From the NCBI RefSeq assembly GCF_000820845.2, contig NZ_CBXV010000007.1, forward strand, positions 82 to 64,081: a DNA stretch of 64,000 nucleotides. Reading direction: 5' to 3'. The notes under the pieces were generated by a model, which was given only the letters and a program-made list of their open reading frames with translations, was not told the DNA's origin and ran no database searches. Shown piece by piece: positions 53,546 through 61,814 of the stretch (the stretch's first letter is position 1; each line of letters opens with the position of its first letter). This DNA is from Pyrinomonas methylaliphatogenes (GTDB taxonomy: Bacteria; Acidobacteriota; Blastocatellia; Pyrinomonadales; Pyrinomonadaceae). The position numbers were made by a program, and so were the translations under genes.

Positions 53546-54154
53546 ATGAAGGCGCTTCTTATCATCATCTCGTATCTGCTCGGCTCGATACCGTTCGGTT
53601 ATCTGATCGTGCGGCATGTGAGCGGCGATGACGTGCGGCGGAGCGGATCGGGCGGCACGGGGGCGACCAATGTGGCGCGTCGCGCGGGGAAGGGGGCTGG
53701 ATTTTTGACTCTTGCGCTCGATGCGGCAAAGGGCGCGGCGGCCGTCGCGGTCGCGCGATCCATCTTGTCGCGCGGCGGTGAGGTGGATTGGGGCGTGGCG
53801 ATGGCGAGCATCGCCGTCGTCATCGGCCACATCTTTCCTCTTTGGTTAGGCTTTCGTGGGGGCAAAGGCGTAGCGACGGGCTTGGGAGTGCTGCTCGTCC
53901 TATCGCCGATGGCGGTGCTCGTGCTTGCGCCGATCTTCGTCATCATCGTTTGGTTGACGCGCTACGTGTCGCTTGGTTCGATCACCGCTGCTGTGCTTTT
54001 GCCGTTCGTCATCTGGCTCTTGAACAGTGAAACGGCGCGTCCCATTCCGCTCTTGACGGCGGCGAGTATCATCAGCGCAGTCGTCATCCTGAGGCATTGG
54101 GGAAATATCGTGCGATTGCTTCGGCGGACCGAAAACAAGCTCATTTGGCGATGA
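53546..54154 (+). CDS. plsY: Acyl-phosphate:glycerol-3-phosphate acyltransferase
   Basis: PlsY moves the acyl chain from acyl-phosphate to glycerol 3-phosphate, the first step of phospholipid synthesis, in the inner membrane. The 202-aa protein has YLLGSIPFGYLI, the motif GSGGTGATNVAR, VVIGHIFPLWLGFRGGKGVAT and a C-terminal ILRHWGNIVRLLRRTENK, all family hallmarks. The ATG at 53546 is used. gpsA, which supplies the substrate, follows after a repeat pair. Confidence 0.96.
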   Translation: MKALLIIISYLLGSIPFGYLIVRHVSGDDVRRSGSGGTGATNVARRAGKGAGFLTLALDAAKGAAAVAVARSILSRGGEVDWGVAMASIAVVIGHIFPLWLGFRGGKGVATGLGVLLVLSPMAVLVLAPIFVIIVWLTRYVSLGSITAAVLLPFVIWLLNSETARPIPLLTAASIISAVVILRHWGNIVRLLRRTENKLIWR

Positions 54155-54217
54155 TCGAAAGTCGGCGCGCAGTGATCCGTCAGAGTCGCGGGCGGCTTCG
54201 ACGCTGATCTCAGCGGG

Positions 54218-54312
54218 GTTCGAGTAGATTCTAAGATGCGGATTGCCGAAGAGGATAAGGGAGATTCTGGAGTCGGCGAAGAGTTCGAGTAGATTCCAAG
54301 ATGCGGATTGCC
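54218..54312. repeat. Locus-specific repeat-spacer-repeat (period 65)
   Basis: Two 30-bp copies (54218-54247 and 54283-54312, core GAGTAGATTCTAAGATGCGG) differ at one position and flank a unique 35-bp spacer. The second copy contains the gpsA start ATG (54301) and four codons; the first is a decoy copy of that start. Confidence 0.9.
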
Positions 54313-55302
54313 ATCGTCGGGGCGGGCAGTTGGGGAACGGCGCTCAGCATCATAGCTGCGCATAAGGGGCACACCGTTCGCCTTTGGGCGCGGCGCGCGG
54401 AGTTGGCCGAACGGCTCAACCTCGAGCGCGAGAACGGCGACTACTTGCCGCAGCAAAAGTTGCCGGAAGAAGTTCAAGCGACAGCCTCGCTTGCTGAGGC
54501 GACGCGCGGGGCTGAAATCGTCCTGTACGCTTCGCCTTCGCACGCTGCGCGTGAGATCCTAAGGGCGTTGCATGGCCACCTGGCGCGCGAAGCGTTGTTT
54601 GTCAGCGCGGCGAAAGGGATCGAAGCGGAGACTGGCAAGCGGATTTCCGAGATCTTCGCTGAAGAGTTGAGCGAAATGGCGGTCGAGCGTTTCGTCGCCC
54701 TCTCCGGCCCCTCATTCGCGCGCGAGGTGCTGGCTGGATATCCGACGGCGATCGTCGCAGCGAGCCGGGCGATCGAGAACGCGCGGCTCGTTCAAACTGC
54801 GTTGAGTCATGCGAACCTGCGCCTCTATGCCAACGATGATCTGATCGGGACGGAGATGGGCGGCGCCGTCAAAAACGTCATCGCGCTCGCCGCCGGTATG
54901 GTTGTTGGGCTAGGACTTGGGACGAACAGCTTGGCCGCATTGATTACGCGCGGCTTGGCCGAAATGACGCGACTCACCGTCGCTGTCGGGGGGCGCGCTG
55001 AAACCATGCTCGGCTTGGCGGGGGTGGGCGATCTGGTCTTGACCTGTACCGGCGAGCTATCGCGTAATCGCTACGTCGGGCGCGAACTGGGCCGAGGGCG
55101 CAAGCTCGAAGATGTCATGTGCGGAATGCATGAGGTGGCGGAGGGCATTCGGACGGCGCGGGCGGTCCGCTTGTTGGCGGAGCGGTACGCCGTGCGAATG
55201 CCGATCACCGAGGCCGTTCATGCGGTGATCTATGAAGGTAAAAATGTGCGCGCCGCTGTTGATGATCTGATGGCAAGGCCGCTGCGTGATGAGTTCGACT
55301 AG
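54301..55302 (+). CDS. gpsA: Glycerol-3-phosphate dehydrogenase [NAD(P)+]
   Basis: GpsA reduces dihydroxyacetone phosphate to sn-glycerol 3-phosphate for phospholipids. The 333-aa protein has the Rossmann motif IAIVGAGSWGTALS, the KGIE segment, LSGPSFAREV, GAVKNVIALAAG (catalytic Lys) and GLAGVGDLVLTCTGELSRNR. The first 12 nt of the gene also occur 65 bp upstream in the duplicate. It overlaps no gene but is linked to smpB by a short gap. Confidence 0.96.
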   Translation: MRIAIVGAGSWGTALSIIAAHKGHTVRLWARRAELAERLNLERENGDYLPQQKLPEEVQATASLAEATRGAEIVLYASPSHAAREILRALHGHLAREALFVSAAKGIEAETGKRISEIFAEELSEMAVERFVALSGPSFAREVLAGYPTAIVAASRAIENARLVQTALSHANLRLYANDDLIGTEMGGAVKNVIALAAGMVVGLGLGTNSLAALITRGLAEMTRLTVAVGGRAETMLGLAGVGDLVLTCTGELSRNRYVGRELGRGRKLEDVMCGMHEVAEGIRTARAVRLLAERYAVRMPITEAVHAVIYEGKNVRAAVDDLMARPLRDEFD

Positions 55303-55387
55303 CGCCTTGGATTGGCGGGTCTTTGAAGGTACACTCGATCAATCCGTTTGGAGATCTGTGCGCCATCAGGTTACGGGGGTGGGCGAG

Positions 55388-55858
55388 ATGGCCGATGAAG
55401 AGAAGGTTGTTGTGACCAATAGGGCGGCTTTGCATGATTATCACATCTTGGATCGTTATGAAGCTGGCATCGCTTTGACCGGCACGGAGGTCAAGAGCGT
55501 ACGCAACGGCCAGATTCAACTTAAAGATTCATATGTCGCCATACGCGATGGCGAAGCGTGGTTGTTCAACGCGCACATCTCACCTTACGCGCACGGCAAT
55601 CGCCTCAACCACGATCCGTTACGCGCGCGGAAGCTTCTGCTCCATCGGCACGAGATAGACCGTCTGGCCAAAGCGGCGAGCGTGCGCGGCATGACGCTCG
55701 TTCCGACGCGCGTCTATCTGAAGCGCGGGCGCATCAAGCTTGAAATAGGCGTGGCGCGCGGCAAAAAATTGTACGATAAGCGCGAAACTGAGATGCGACG
55801 CACGCTGGAGCGCGAAGCTCGCGCGCAATTAAAACACAGGACCATCAAATCTCAATGA
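55388..55858 (+). CDS. smpB: SsrA-binding protein SmpB
   Basis: SmpB binds tmRNA and rescues stalled ribosomes. The 156-aa protein has NRAALHDYHILDRYEAGIALTGTEVKSVR, the AHISPYAHGNRLNHDPLRARKLLLH motif and a basic C-terminal tail with KKLYDKRETEMRR. The ATG at 55388 begins the conserved part. The tmRNA gene itself is not seen in the window. It lies 14 nt before pepA. Confidence 0.96.
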   Translation: MADEEKVVVTNRAALHDYHILDRYEAGIALTGTEVKSVRNGQIQLKDSYVAIRDGEAWLFNAHISPYAHGNRLNHDPLRARKLLLHRHEIDRLAKAASVRGMTLVPTRVYLKRGRIKLEIGVARGKKLYDKRETEMRRTLEREARAQLKHRTIKSQ

Positions 55859-55871
55859 GAGGGAAGGGGCA

Positions 55872-57386
55872 ATGGAGATCGGAATCTGTGCAACGAATTT
55901 CGCTGAAGCTGCGGTCGATGCTTTGGCCGTGGCGGTCTACAAGGATGAGAAGATCGAAGAAGGGCATCTCAAAGAGCTGGACCAGATGGCGGGAGGCATC
56001 ATCAGTTCCGTCATCGGGACCGATGAGTTCAAGGGCAAAGAGGGGGAGACGGTCTATTTGCATCTGCTACCTGAAGTGGGAAGATTGCGCGCGCGCCGTC
56101 TGTTGTTAGTCGGCGTCGGGGAGCGCGACAAGTATCGAGCCGCGCAAGTTTCGCAGATGGCTGGCACCGCCGTGCGGGCGTTGCGCAGCCGCGGCATCAA
56201 GACCGTCGGGTTGATGCCGCGCATCGCTGACGGTGACTTCGCGCGAGCGGTCTCGGCGGCGGTCGAAGGCGCGATCATCGGATTGTTCGAGACGGATAAG
56301 TATCGCACGATCGAAAAAGAGGAGCGGAATATCGAGCGGTGTTTGATCATCGAAGACGGTGATGTGAATCTTCTGCAGCGCGGGATCGAACGCGGGCGCA
56401 TCGTCGGCGAAGCCGTCAACCTCGCGCGCGAGCTTGCCAACGAACCGAGCGCCTTCATGACGCCGACCATTTTGGCCGAACGAGCCAGACAGGTGGCCGA
56501 AAGATGTGGCCTCGAATTCGATGCGCTCGACCCGGCGCGGATGGAGAAGGAGGGGATGGGGGCGCTGCTGGCCGTCGCCCGCGGATCGGAAGAGCCGGCG
56601 CGTTTGATCGTGCTTCGTTACGCGCCGAAGGCGGCGACGCCCGCTGATGGCTTGCTCGCTTTGGTCGGGAAGGGCGTGACGTTCGATACTGGCGGGATCT
56701 CGATCAAACCGAGCGAAGGTATGGACCAGATGAAGTATGATATGTCGGGCGGCGCGGCGGTGATTGCCGCGATGCAAGCGATCGCGCAGCTTCGAATCCC
56801 CATCCCTGTCCTCGGCGTCGTTCCAGCCGTGGAGAACATGCCTTCCGGGCGCGCTTACAAGCCGGGCGATGTGCTCCGTTCGATGTCCGGTAAGACGATC
56901 GAGGTGCTCAACACCGATGCCGAAGGGCGATTGATCTTGGCCGACGCGATCGCTTATGCGAAGAAGTTGGGCGCAACACGAGTCGTCGATGCGGCGACCC
57001 TAACCGGCGCGGTCTCGATCGCGCTCGGCGATGTCAATGCGGCGGTGCTCGGTACGGATCAATCCCTAATTGCCGAGATCATCGAGGCGGGGCGTGAAGT
57101 GGGCGAAAAGTTCTGGCAACTGCCGCTCGATGAGGAATATTCGAAGCAGATCAAGTCAGATATCGCCGATATCAAAAACGTCGGCGGGCGCAAAGCCGGA
57201 ACGATCACCGCCGCCGCTTTCATCAAGGAGTTTACCGAAGGATTGAAGTGGGCCCATCTGGACATCGCCGGCACGGCTTGGTCCGATGACGCCAAACCTT
57301 ATCGCGCAAAGGGTCCTACCGGATTGCCCGTTCGCACGTTCATCCGTTTGGTCGAGAGGGAGGCACAAAAGGCCGCCTCGCGATAG
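55872..57386 (+). CDS. pepA: Leucyl aminopeptidase (M17)
   Basis: This two-zinc aminopeptidase removes N-terminal residues and can also bind DNA in some species. The 504-aa protein shows the N-terminal macro-like domain (1-165) and the catalytic domain with VGKGVTFDTGGISIKP, the signature NTDAEGRLILADA and the zinc/base region DMSGGAAV (Lys/Asp). The region after the gene (57387-57795) is empty of genes. Confidence 0.95.
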   Translation: MEIGICATNFAEAAVDALAVAVYKDEKIEEGHLKELDQMAGGIISSVIGTDEFKGKEGETVYLHLLPEVGRLRARRLLLVGVGERDKYRAAQVSQMAGTAVRALRSRGIKTVGLMPRIADGDFARAVSAAVEGAIIGLFETDKYRTIEKEERNIERCLIIEDGDVNLLQRGIERGRIVGEAVNLARELANEPSAFMTPTILAERARQVAERCGLEFDALDPARMEKEGMGALLAVARGSEEPARLIVLRYAPKAATPADGLLALVGKGVTFDTGGISIKPSEGMDQMKYDMSGGAAVIAAMQAIAQLRIPIPVLGVVPAVENMPSGRAYKPGDVLRSMSGKTIEVLNTDAEGRLILADAIAYAKKLGATRVVDAATLTGAVSIALGDVNAAVLGTDQSLIAEIIEAGREVGEKFWQLPLDEEYSKQIKSDIADIKNVGGRKAGTITAAAFIKEFTEGLKWAHLDIAGTAWSDDAKPYRAKGPTGLPVRTFIRLVEREAQKAASR

Positions 57387-57795
57387 GTATATCGATTCGA
57401 TCGGTCCGGCTGTCCACTTTTGTAATCAGCGGTGTCAACTATTGTGGACAAGAGGCTCATCCCGTTGCATTAGGAGCTTTAGAAGTGTCCGAAAAGATCG
57501 GCGCTTTCCCGTGAGAGCGCCTGATGGCACGGGCGTTGCTCTAATCATTGGCGAGCACAGGGTGCGGATTAGATTTGGTCCTCACCCCGTTGGCCTCGAA
57601 GGGAGGCGTGAAATAGCCGCCTCTGTGCTCACCTCACCATTTCCCCTCCGAACTCTAAACCTGCCGAAGAAGAGGACGTTGATTTTGGGCGGACTCATCC
57701 GCCCAAAATGTTGTATCATTAGCGTGACGGGGTCGGTCCGCGTCGAGGTTTTCCCAGTCCACGTTTGGCGTCAAAACTGAGAGGCGATTCCGCCC
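57387..57795. other. 409-bp gene-free region with structured DNA
   Basis: No gene is visible; the forward open frame here is a shadow. TGTCCAC (57411-57417) is repeated inverted as GTGGACA (57444-57450). The 12-bp hairpin ATTTTGGGCGGA/TCCGCCCAAAAT is at 57682-57709. Several short inverted repeats (GGCGCT/AGCGCC near 57500) suggest a structured RNA, but no known riboswitch pattern is recognised. Confidence 0.4.
57682..57709. terminator. Hairpin upstream of the J-protein gene
   Basis: A 12-bp perfect stem ATTTTGGGCGGA/TCCGCCCAAAAT with a CTCA loop has T and A tracts at its base, so it may act as a terminator in either direction. Confidence 0.55.
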
Positions 57796-58590
57796 ATGAT
57801 CGATTACTACGAGATCTTAGGGGTGAAGCGCACCGCGACGGCGGCGGAGATCAAATCCGCATATCGCCGTCTTGCGCGTGAGCGGCACCCGGATCTCAAC
57901 GGCGGATCGGAACAGGCGGCGCGCGAGTTCGCGCTCATCGCGCTCGCTTACCGCACGCTCAGCAATCCCCGCGAGCGCGCACGTTACGATGCCCAACGCG
58001 AACGGATATTGCGGGGCGGTTCGGTCTTTTACTCAAACAATCCACACGCGCAGCGCTTGCGTCGGGTGGCCGCTCAAGCGCGTTGGGACAAGGCCGTAGA
58101 TCGCTGGCTCGAGGCTGAGCGGCGCGAGGCTTTCATGCGCACCCAAGCCGTCTTCACGACGGTCACTCTTTTCCTTTCGACCTTCTTCGTCGCCATGCTC
58201 AAGCCGCGTTTTTGGGACGTCTTCGATATCTTCGGGCGGGCTGTGATGGTGACGCTCTTCGTCATCGGCGTATGGCACTTGGCGGCTCGATTGCGGACTT
58301 GCTTTGAATACTACACGTATCGCCCCGAGCCGCTCCAAGCCTCGCTCATGAGCGGCGGCGACGGGCCGCGAAAACCTTTCAGTCGTGCTCTCGCTTCGGC
58401 CTTCCTAATCGTCGGCTATATGTTGAGCTTGATAGGGGGATTGATCGCAGGCGAATATACGTATTACATCGTCAGCGACATGGCCTTCTTCTTCGATCAC
58501 CGCGTTCGTCCTGATTTGCTGTTCTATCCGCCCATCGCCGTGCTCATCGTCGATACGATGCATGCGGTCGCATCGAAGATAGATGCGTGA
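57796..58590 (+). CDS. Membrane-anchored J-domain protein
   Basis: The 264-aa protein starts with a J domain (about 2-68) including the HPD triad (RERHPDLNG), which stimulates a DnaK ATPase. It then has a helical linker, two transmembrane helices (about 115-160) and two more near the C-terminus (about 205-260). It lacks the Gly/Phe and zinc domains of DnaJ. It probably recruits DnaK to the membrane. dnaK is not nearby. Confidence 0.9.
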   Translation: MIDYYEILGVKRTATAAEIKSAYRRLARERHPDLNGGSEQAAREFALIALAYRTLSNPRERARYDAQRERILRGGSVFYSNNPHAQRLRRVAAQARWDKAVDRWLEAERREAFMRTQAVFTTVTLFLSTFFVAMLKPRFWDVFDIFGRAVMVTLFVIGVWHLAARLRTCFEYYTYRPEPLQASLMSGGDGPRKPFSRALASAFLIVGYMLSLIGGLIAGEYTYYIVSDMAFFFDHRVRPDLLFYPPIAVLIVDTMHAVASKIDA

Positions 58591-58824
58591 TGATGGGGGG
58601 CGGTCTTGCGCCGCCATCCTCGATTCGGTTATATTCCCCAAAAGGACTCGCCCGAACCGTGTCGGATGGCGAAGTCAAAACTCTTTCGCGCGTAAGAAAG
58701 TAGGGAAGTGGAAGCGACAAAGTTCGATTCTCGCCTGAGCAAACTGGCGGGTTTAGCGGTCCAGCGCTTCGGATTCTGAAAGATCGCGCTTGGCCGTCTG
58801 AGATCCGCCAAAGGAGTGATGAAG

Positions 58825-59091
58825 ATGGCCAAGCGACTGACGGATCGCCAACGCCTCGCCCTCAAAATCGACTCTCTGACCGATTCTGAAATTCAAGAGG
58901 TCTTGGATTATATCTCGATCATGGAAGCGATGCGGCGCAGCAGATCGCTCGCTATCGCTTGGGATGACGATTGGGTTGCGCGTCTTGCCGAGGAGTATGA
59001 GAATAAGCGCGCGCGCCAGGCGTTCGAGTGGGAAGCCGCGCGTCGTCGCGCAGAACGCCGGGCAGCGGTTGCGCCTATTTCTCGCATATGA
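58825..59091 (+). CDS. Small hypothetical protein (88 aa)
   Basis: The 88-aa product is basic and helical (LTDRQRLALKIDSLTDSEIQEVLDYISIMEAMRRSR... WVARLAEEYENKRARQAFEWEAARRRAER). No family is recognised. AAAGGAG is 8 nt before this ATG. The stop overlaps the start of the next gene as ATGA, so the two are probably translated together. Confidence 0.6.
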   Translation: MAKRLTDRQRLALKIDSLTDSEIQEVLDYISIMEAMRRSRSLAIAWDDDWVARLAEEYENKRARQAFEWEAARRRAERRAAVAPISRI

Positions 59092-59957
59092 GGCTCGGTC
59101 GGGAAGAGCTAGTCGATAGAGACGCAACCATGCGAGTTGGCGTCATGCTCTTGTTCTCGTCGCTCGTCATGGCGTCCTTTCTTCTGCAGGCTATCGCTCA
59201 AGATGCGGATCGGTCAACTTCAAAGCCTACGTTCGATCTGCAACGGGCGATCGAGCGTGAGCGGCGGCGCCTCGCGTCAGTCGATCCCGAAATAAGGCGA
59301 GACGCCGTGATGCGGCTCGGCGTTTGGCATCTTCCCGAAGCAGCGCGAGCGGCTGCCGTCGCACTCGGGGATCTTGATCCTTCGGTTCGAGTAGCAGCGA
59401 TGCAGGCAGTGCTCGCGTTGCCTGCGGATGAAGCCGCCGCGCTGCTCATCCCCCTGCTACAGGATCGTAACGAGTTTGTGCGACAAGAGGCAGCGTATGC
59501 GCTTGGCAGGACGGGCAGCCATCTGGCCGTCGAACCGCTCATCGAAGCTTTGGAACGCGATCGAAAAAGCGGTGTGCGCGGAGCGGCAGCGGTCGCGTTG
59601 GGACAGATCGGCGATGATCGAGCGGCTGGCCCGCTCATTCGAACGCTTGAGCGTCGGTTCGGCTCGCGAAACGCTTTGGGACGTTTATTCGGTCGGACTC
59701 AGCCTGAGAACGAATTCGTGCGGCGATCCGCGATCCGCAGTCTGGGGAAGATGAAATGGCGCGGCGCTGTCCCTATCCTTATCGAGATCTTAAACGACGA
59801 GAGAGCGGAAGGCGATCTGCGGCGCGAAGCCGCCTATGCGCTTGGACTAATCGGCGATCGCGCTGCCGCGCCTGCTCTGCGCGCGGCGCTCAGCGCACGC
59901 GATCCTTATCTTGCGCGCATCGCTTTTGAGGCTCTGAGCAGAATCGGTCCAGGGTGA
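59088..59957 (+). CDS. Exported HEAT-repeat protein
   Basis: The 289-aa protein has a signal segment (MRVGVMLLFSSLVMASFLLQAIAQ) and five or six HEAT/PBS-lyase-like repeats (for example AAYALGRTGSHLAVEPLIEALE, AAVALGQIGDDRAAGPLIRTLE, AAYALGLIGDRAAAPALRAAL). Such proteins form scaffolds. The ATGA overlap with the upstream gene favours ATG 59088; ATG 59130 sits right before the signal and is equally possible. A CRISPR-like array starts 8 nt after its stop. Confidence 0.8.
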   Translation: MRLGREELVDRDATMRVGVMLLFSSLVMASFLLQAIAQDADRSTSKPTFDLQRAIERERRRLASVDPEIRRDAVMRLGVWHLPEAARAAAVALGDLDPSVRVAAMQAVLALPADEAAALLIPLLQDRNEFVRQEAAYALGRTGSHLAVEPLIEALERDRKSGVRGAAAVALGQIGDDRAAGPLIRTLERRFGSRNALGRLFGRTQPENEFVRRSAIRSLGKMKWRGAVPILIEILNDERAEGDLRREAAYALGLIGDRAAAPALRAALSARDPYLARIAFEALSRIGPG

Positions 59958-59964
59958 TCTAGTG

Positions 59965-60127
59965 GCCGAACGCTCATCCCTGAATCTGTCGTGGTGGCGC
60001 GAGTTGGAGGCCATCGGCGTTGATGTCAATGCCGAACGCTCATCCCTGAATCTGTCGTGGTCTGATAGGTGCGTCAAATGTCGTGCATGGAGATGAGCCG
60101 AATGCTCATCCCTGAATCTGTCGCAGC
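59965..60127. repeat. CRISPR-like array: three 31-bp repeats, two 35-bp spacers
   Basis: Repeats are 59965-59995, 60031-60061 and 60097-60127 (begin GCCGAACGCTCATCCCTGAA). Copies 1 and 2 are identical; copy 3 has one mismatch in its first 27 bp and a degenerate 3' end. The two 35-bp spacers (59996-60030 and 60062-60096) are unrelated. The period is exactly 66. No cas gene is in the window. Confidence 0.85.
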
Positions 60128-60164
60128 CTCTATCTCCGCCGGGCGTCGTCCGACCAAAAATGAA

Positions 60165-60190
60165 GGCCGGAGGGTTTTACTTCTCCGGCC
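60165..60190 (-). terminator. Terminator of the AAA+ gene
   Basis: GGCCGGAG (60165-60172) pairs with CTCCGGCC (60183-60190); on the minus strand TTCATTTTTGG follows. It lies 29 nt after the AAA+ stop codon. Confidence 0.75.
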
Positions 60191-60218
60191 CTTCAGCTTG
60201 CGTTTCGCTTTGAATCTC

Positions 60219-61415
60219 TCAGTTCTCGCTCTTCTCCCCGCGCCCTTGACCGCGTTTGGCGACTTTAGTATGCGGAAGTGAGAGCGCGACTCCGCCCGAG
60301 CGCGCCTGTGGATACTCGGGCGCGTCCGTTTCGTCGAAATCGTTAACGAGCGCGCCGCCAGAACGTTTGGTGAAGACGAGCCTGCCGGCCTGTTCGTCGA
60401 AATCGACGAGGACGAGATCGCCGAGAGTCACTTGTTCGGTAGCGACCAAATTAGAGAGCGGATAGACGATGAACCGTTCGACGGCGCGCTTCAAGTGGCG
60501 CGCGCCATACTTGAAATCGATGCCTTCACGCAAGAGGAACTCCTTGGCCGCATCCGAGCACTGGAAGATGAACTTCGCTCCGGCTGAGCGCATGATCCGC
60601 TCTTGCACGGCGGCGAGTTCGAGATCGAGGATCTGTCTCAAGTGATGCTCTTTGAGCGCGCGGAAGACGACGACCTTGTCGATACGGTTCATGAACTCGG
60701 GTGAAAACTTCCGTCGCGCGGCTTCGAGCGCCGTGCGGTAGATCTTCTGATCGACTTCGGTATCTTCGGCGTTACGCGCGCCGGGGGCCGGGGCGAAGCC
60801 GATGCCGCCCGAGACGAGTTCGCTCATCTCGCGCGCGCCCAAGTTCGACGTCATGATGATGAGCGAACGGGAGAAATCGACCTTGCGGTTATCGCCGAGC
60901 GTGAGCGTGGCTTTGTCGAGAATCCCGAGCAGCAGTTGCCACAGCGCATCGGAAGCTTTTTCGATCTCGTCGAAGAGGACGAGCGAGAGCTTGTTATCTT
61001 CCGTATGGAAGCGATCGAGGTTCTCCTGCGTAAGCAGCGGGCTGGTCTCACGGTGCCCGAGGTATCCCGGGGGACTACCGATCAATTTAGCGATCTCATG
61101 CGAGTGTTGGAACTCGGCGCAATCGATCTTGATGACGGCGTTCGGGTCGCCGAACAAGACCTCAGCCGCCGCTTCGACGACGCGCGTCTTGCCTGAGCCG
61201 GTCGGTCCCAGAAAGAGCATCGTGCCGATGGGGCGGTTCGGGGGATTCATGCCGGCCAAGTAGATCTGGTACAGGCCGCTCATCCGACGGACGGCGCGCT
61301 CCTGACCGACGATGCGCGCGGCGAGTTTTTCCTCGAACTCGCGGGCGCGCGGGCTTTTTTTGTCTGGATCGAGCAGGATCGTTTCGTTCTTTCGGCTGAT
61401 CATCTCCGTTACCAT
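60219..61415 (-). CDS. Single-domain AAA+ ATPase of the ClpB/ClpC second-domain type
   Basis: The 398-aa protein starts near VGQERAVRRMSGL and has Walker A GPTGSGKT, Walker B LVLFDEIEKA, sensor-1 MTSNLGA and sensor-2 GARHLKRAVER, with the C-terminal ClpB D2-like domain. It lacks the N domain, first AAA domain and middle coiled coil. Its partner is unknown; it could be a stand-alone unfoldase. AAGGGAGG supports ATG 61415. The gene is followed by a terminator. Confidence 0.88.
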   Translation of the reverse strand: MVTEMISRKNETILLDPDKKSPRAREFEEKLAARIVGQERAVRRMSGLYQIYLAGMNPPNRPIGTMLFLGPTGSGKTRVVEAAAEVLFGDPNAVIKIDCAEFQHSHEIAKLIGSPPGYLGHRETSPLLTQENLDRFHTEDNKLSLVLFDEIEKASDALWQLLLGILDKATLTLGDNRKVDFSRSLIIMTSNLGAREMSELVSGGIGFAPAPGARNAEDTEVDQKIYRTALEAARRKFSPEFMNRIDKVVVFRALKEHHLRQILDLELAAVQERIMRSAGAKFIFQCSDAAKEFLLREGIDFKYGARHLKRAVERFIVYPLSNLVATEQVTLGDLVLVDFDEQAGRLVFTKRSGGALVNDFDETDAPEYPQARSGGVALSLPHTKVAKRGQGRGEKSEN

Positions 61416-61814
61416 GGCGGCCTCCCTTGCTGGAAGACGACCGGCGTCGTCGGTTTCGGGGATCTCAGCGTGGCTTCGTCGAGCCGCCTGAGGCACTCCC
61501 ACTTTGTCCTCCATGCAAGTGGTGCGCCGCTATTCTTGTTGATGCTTCGATGGCAAGTTTCGTTTGCTTTCGCACACCATCAAGCTACGAAGCGTTCTTC
61601 CTTGAAGCGATCTCGATCTTCGTGAAAGGCGCAAGAATATAAGGCTTATCTTCATTTTAATCAAGATGGAGCGCGATCCAAAACGCTCGCCCCCATTGAC
61701 AAATTGCGTCATCGCGCTTTGACATTTAGTGTCAATGGGGGCGGATGGAGAGATCAGAAACACACGTAAACGTCACTCTGTGTCACGAAACCGTCAGTCA
61801 TACTGGTTCCGAGC
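61416..61814. other. 399-bp gene-free region
   Basis: Between two minus-strand genes. It holds the inverted repeat listed at 61688-61743 and nothing else I can support. Confidence 0.4.
61688..61743. repeat. 14-bp perfect inverted repeat with 28-nt loop
   Basis: CGCCCCCATTGACA (61688-61701) matches the reverse complement of 61730-61743. TTGACA lies in the left arm and TTTGACATTTA in the loop, so promoters may face both ways. It lies about 70 bp after the inositol-phosphate synthase stop. Confidence 0.7.

Noticed and set aside
59965-60127. Calling this a normal functional CRISPR locus
   Set aside because: No cas genes or AT-rich leader are seen, and the repeat is locus-specific like the other pairs; it is reported as CRISPR-like only.
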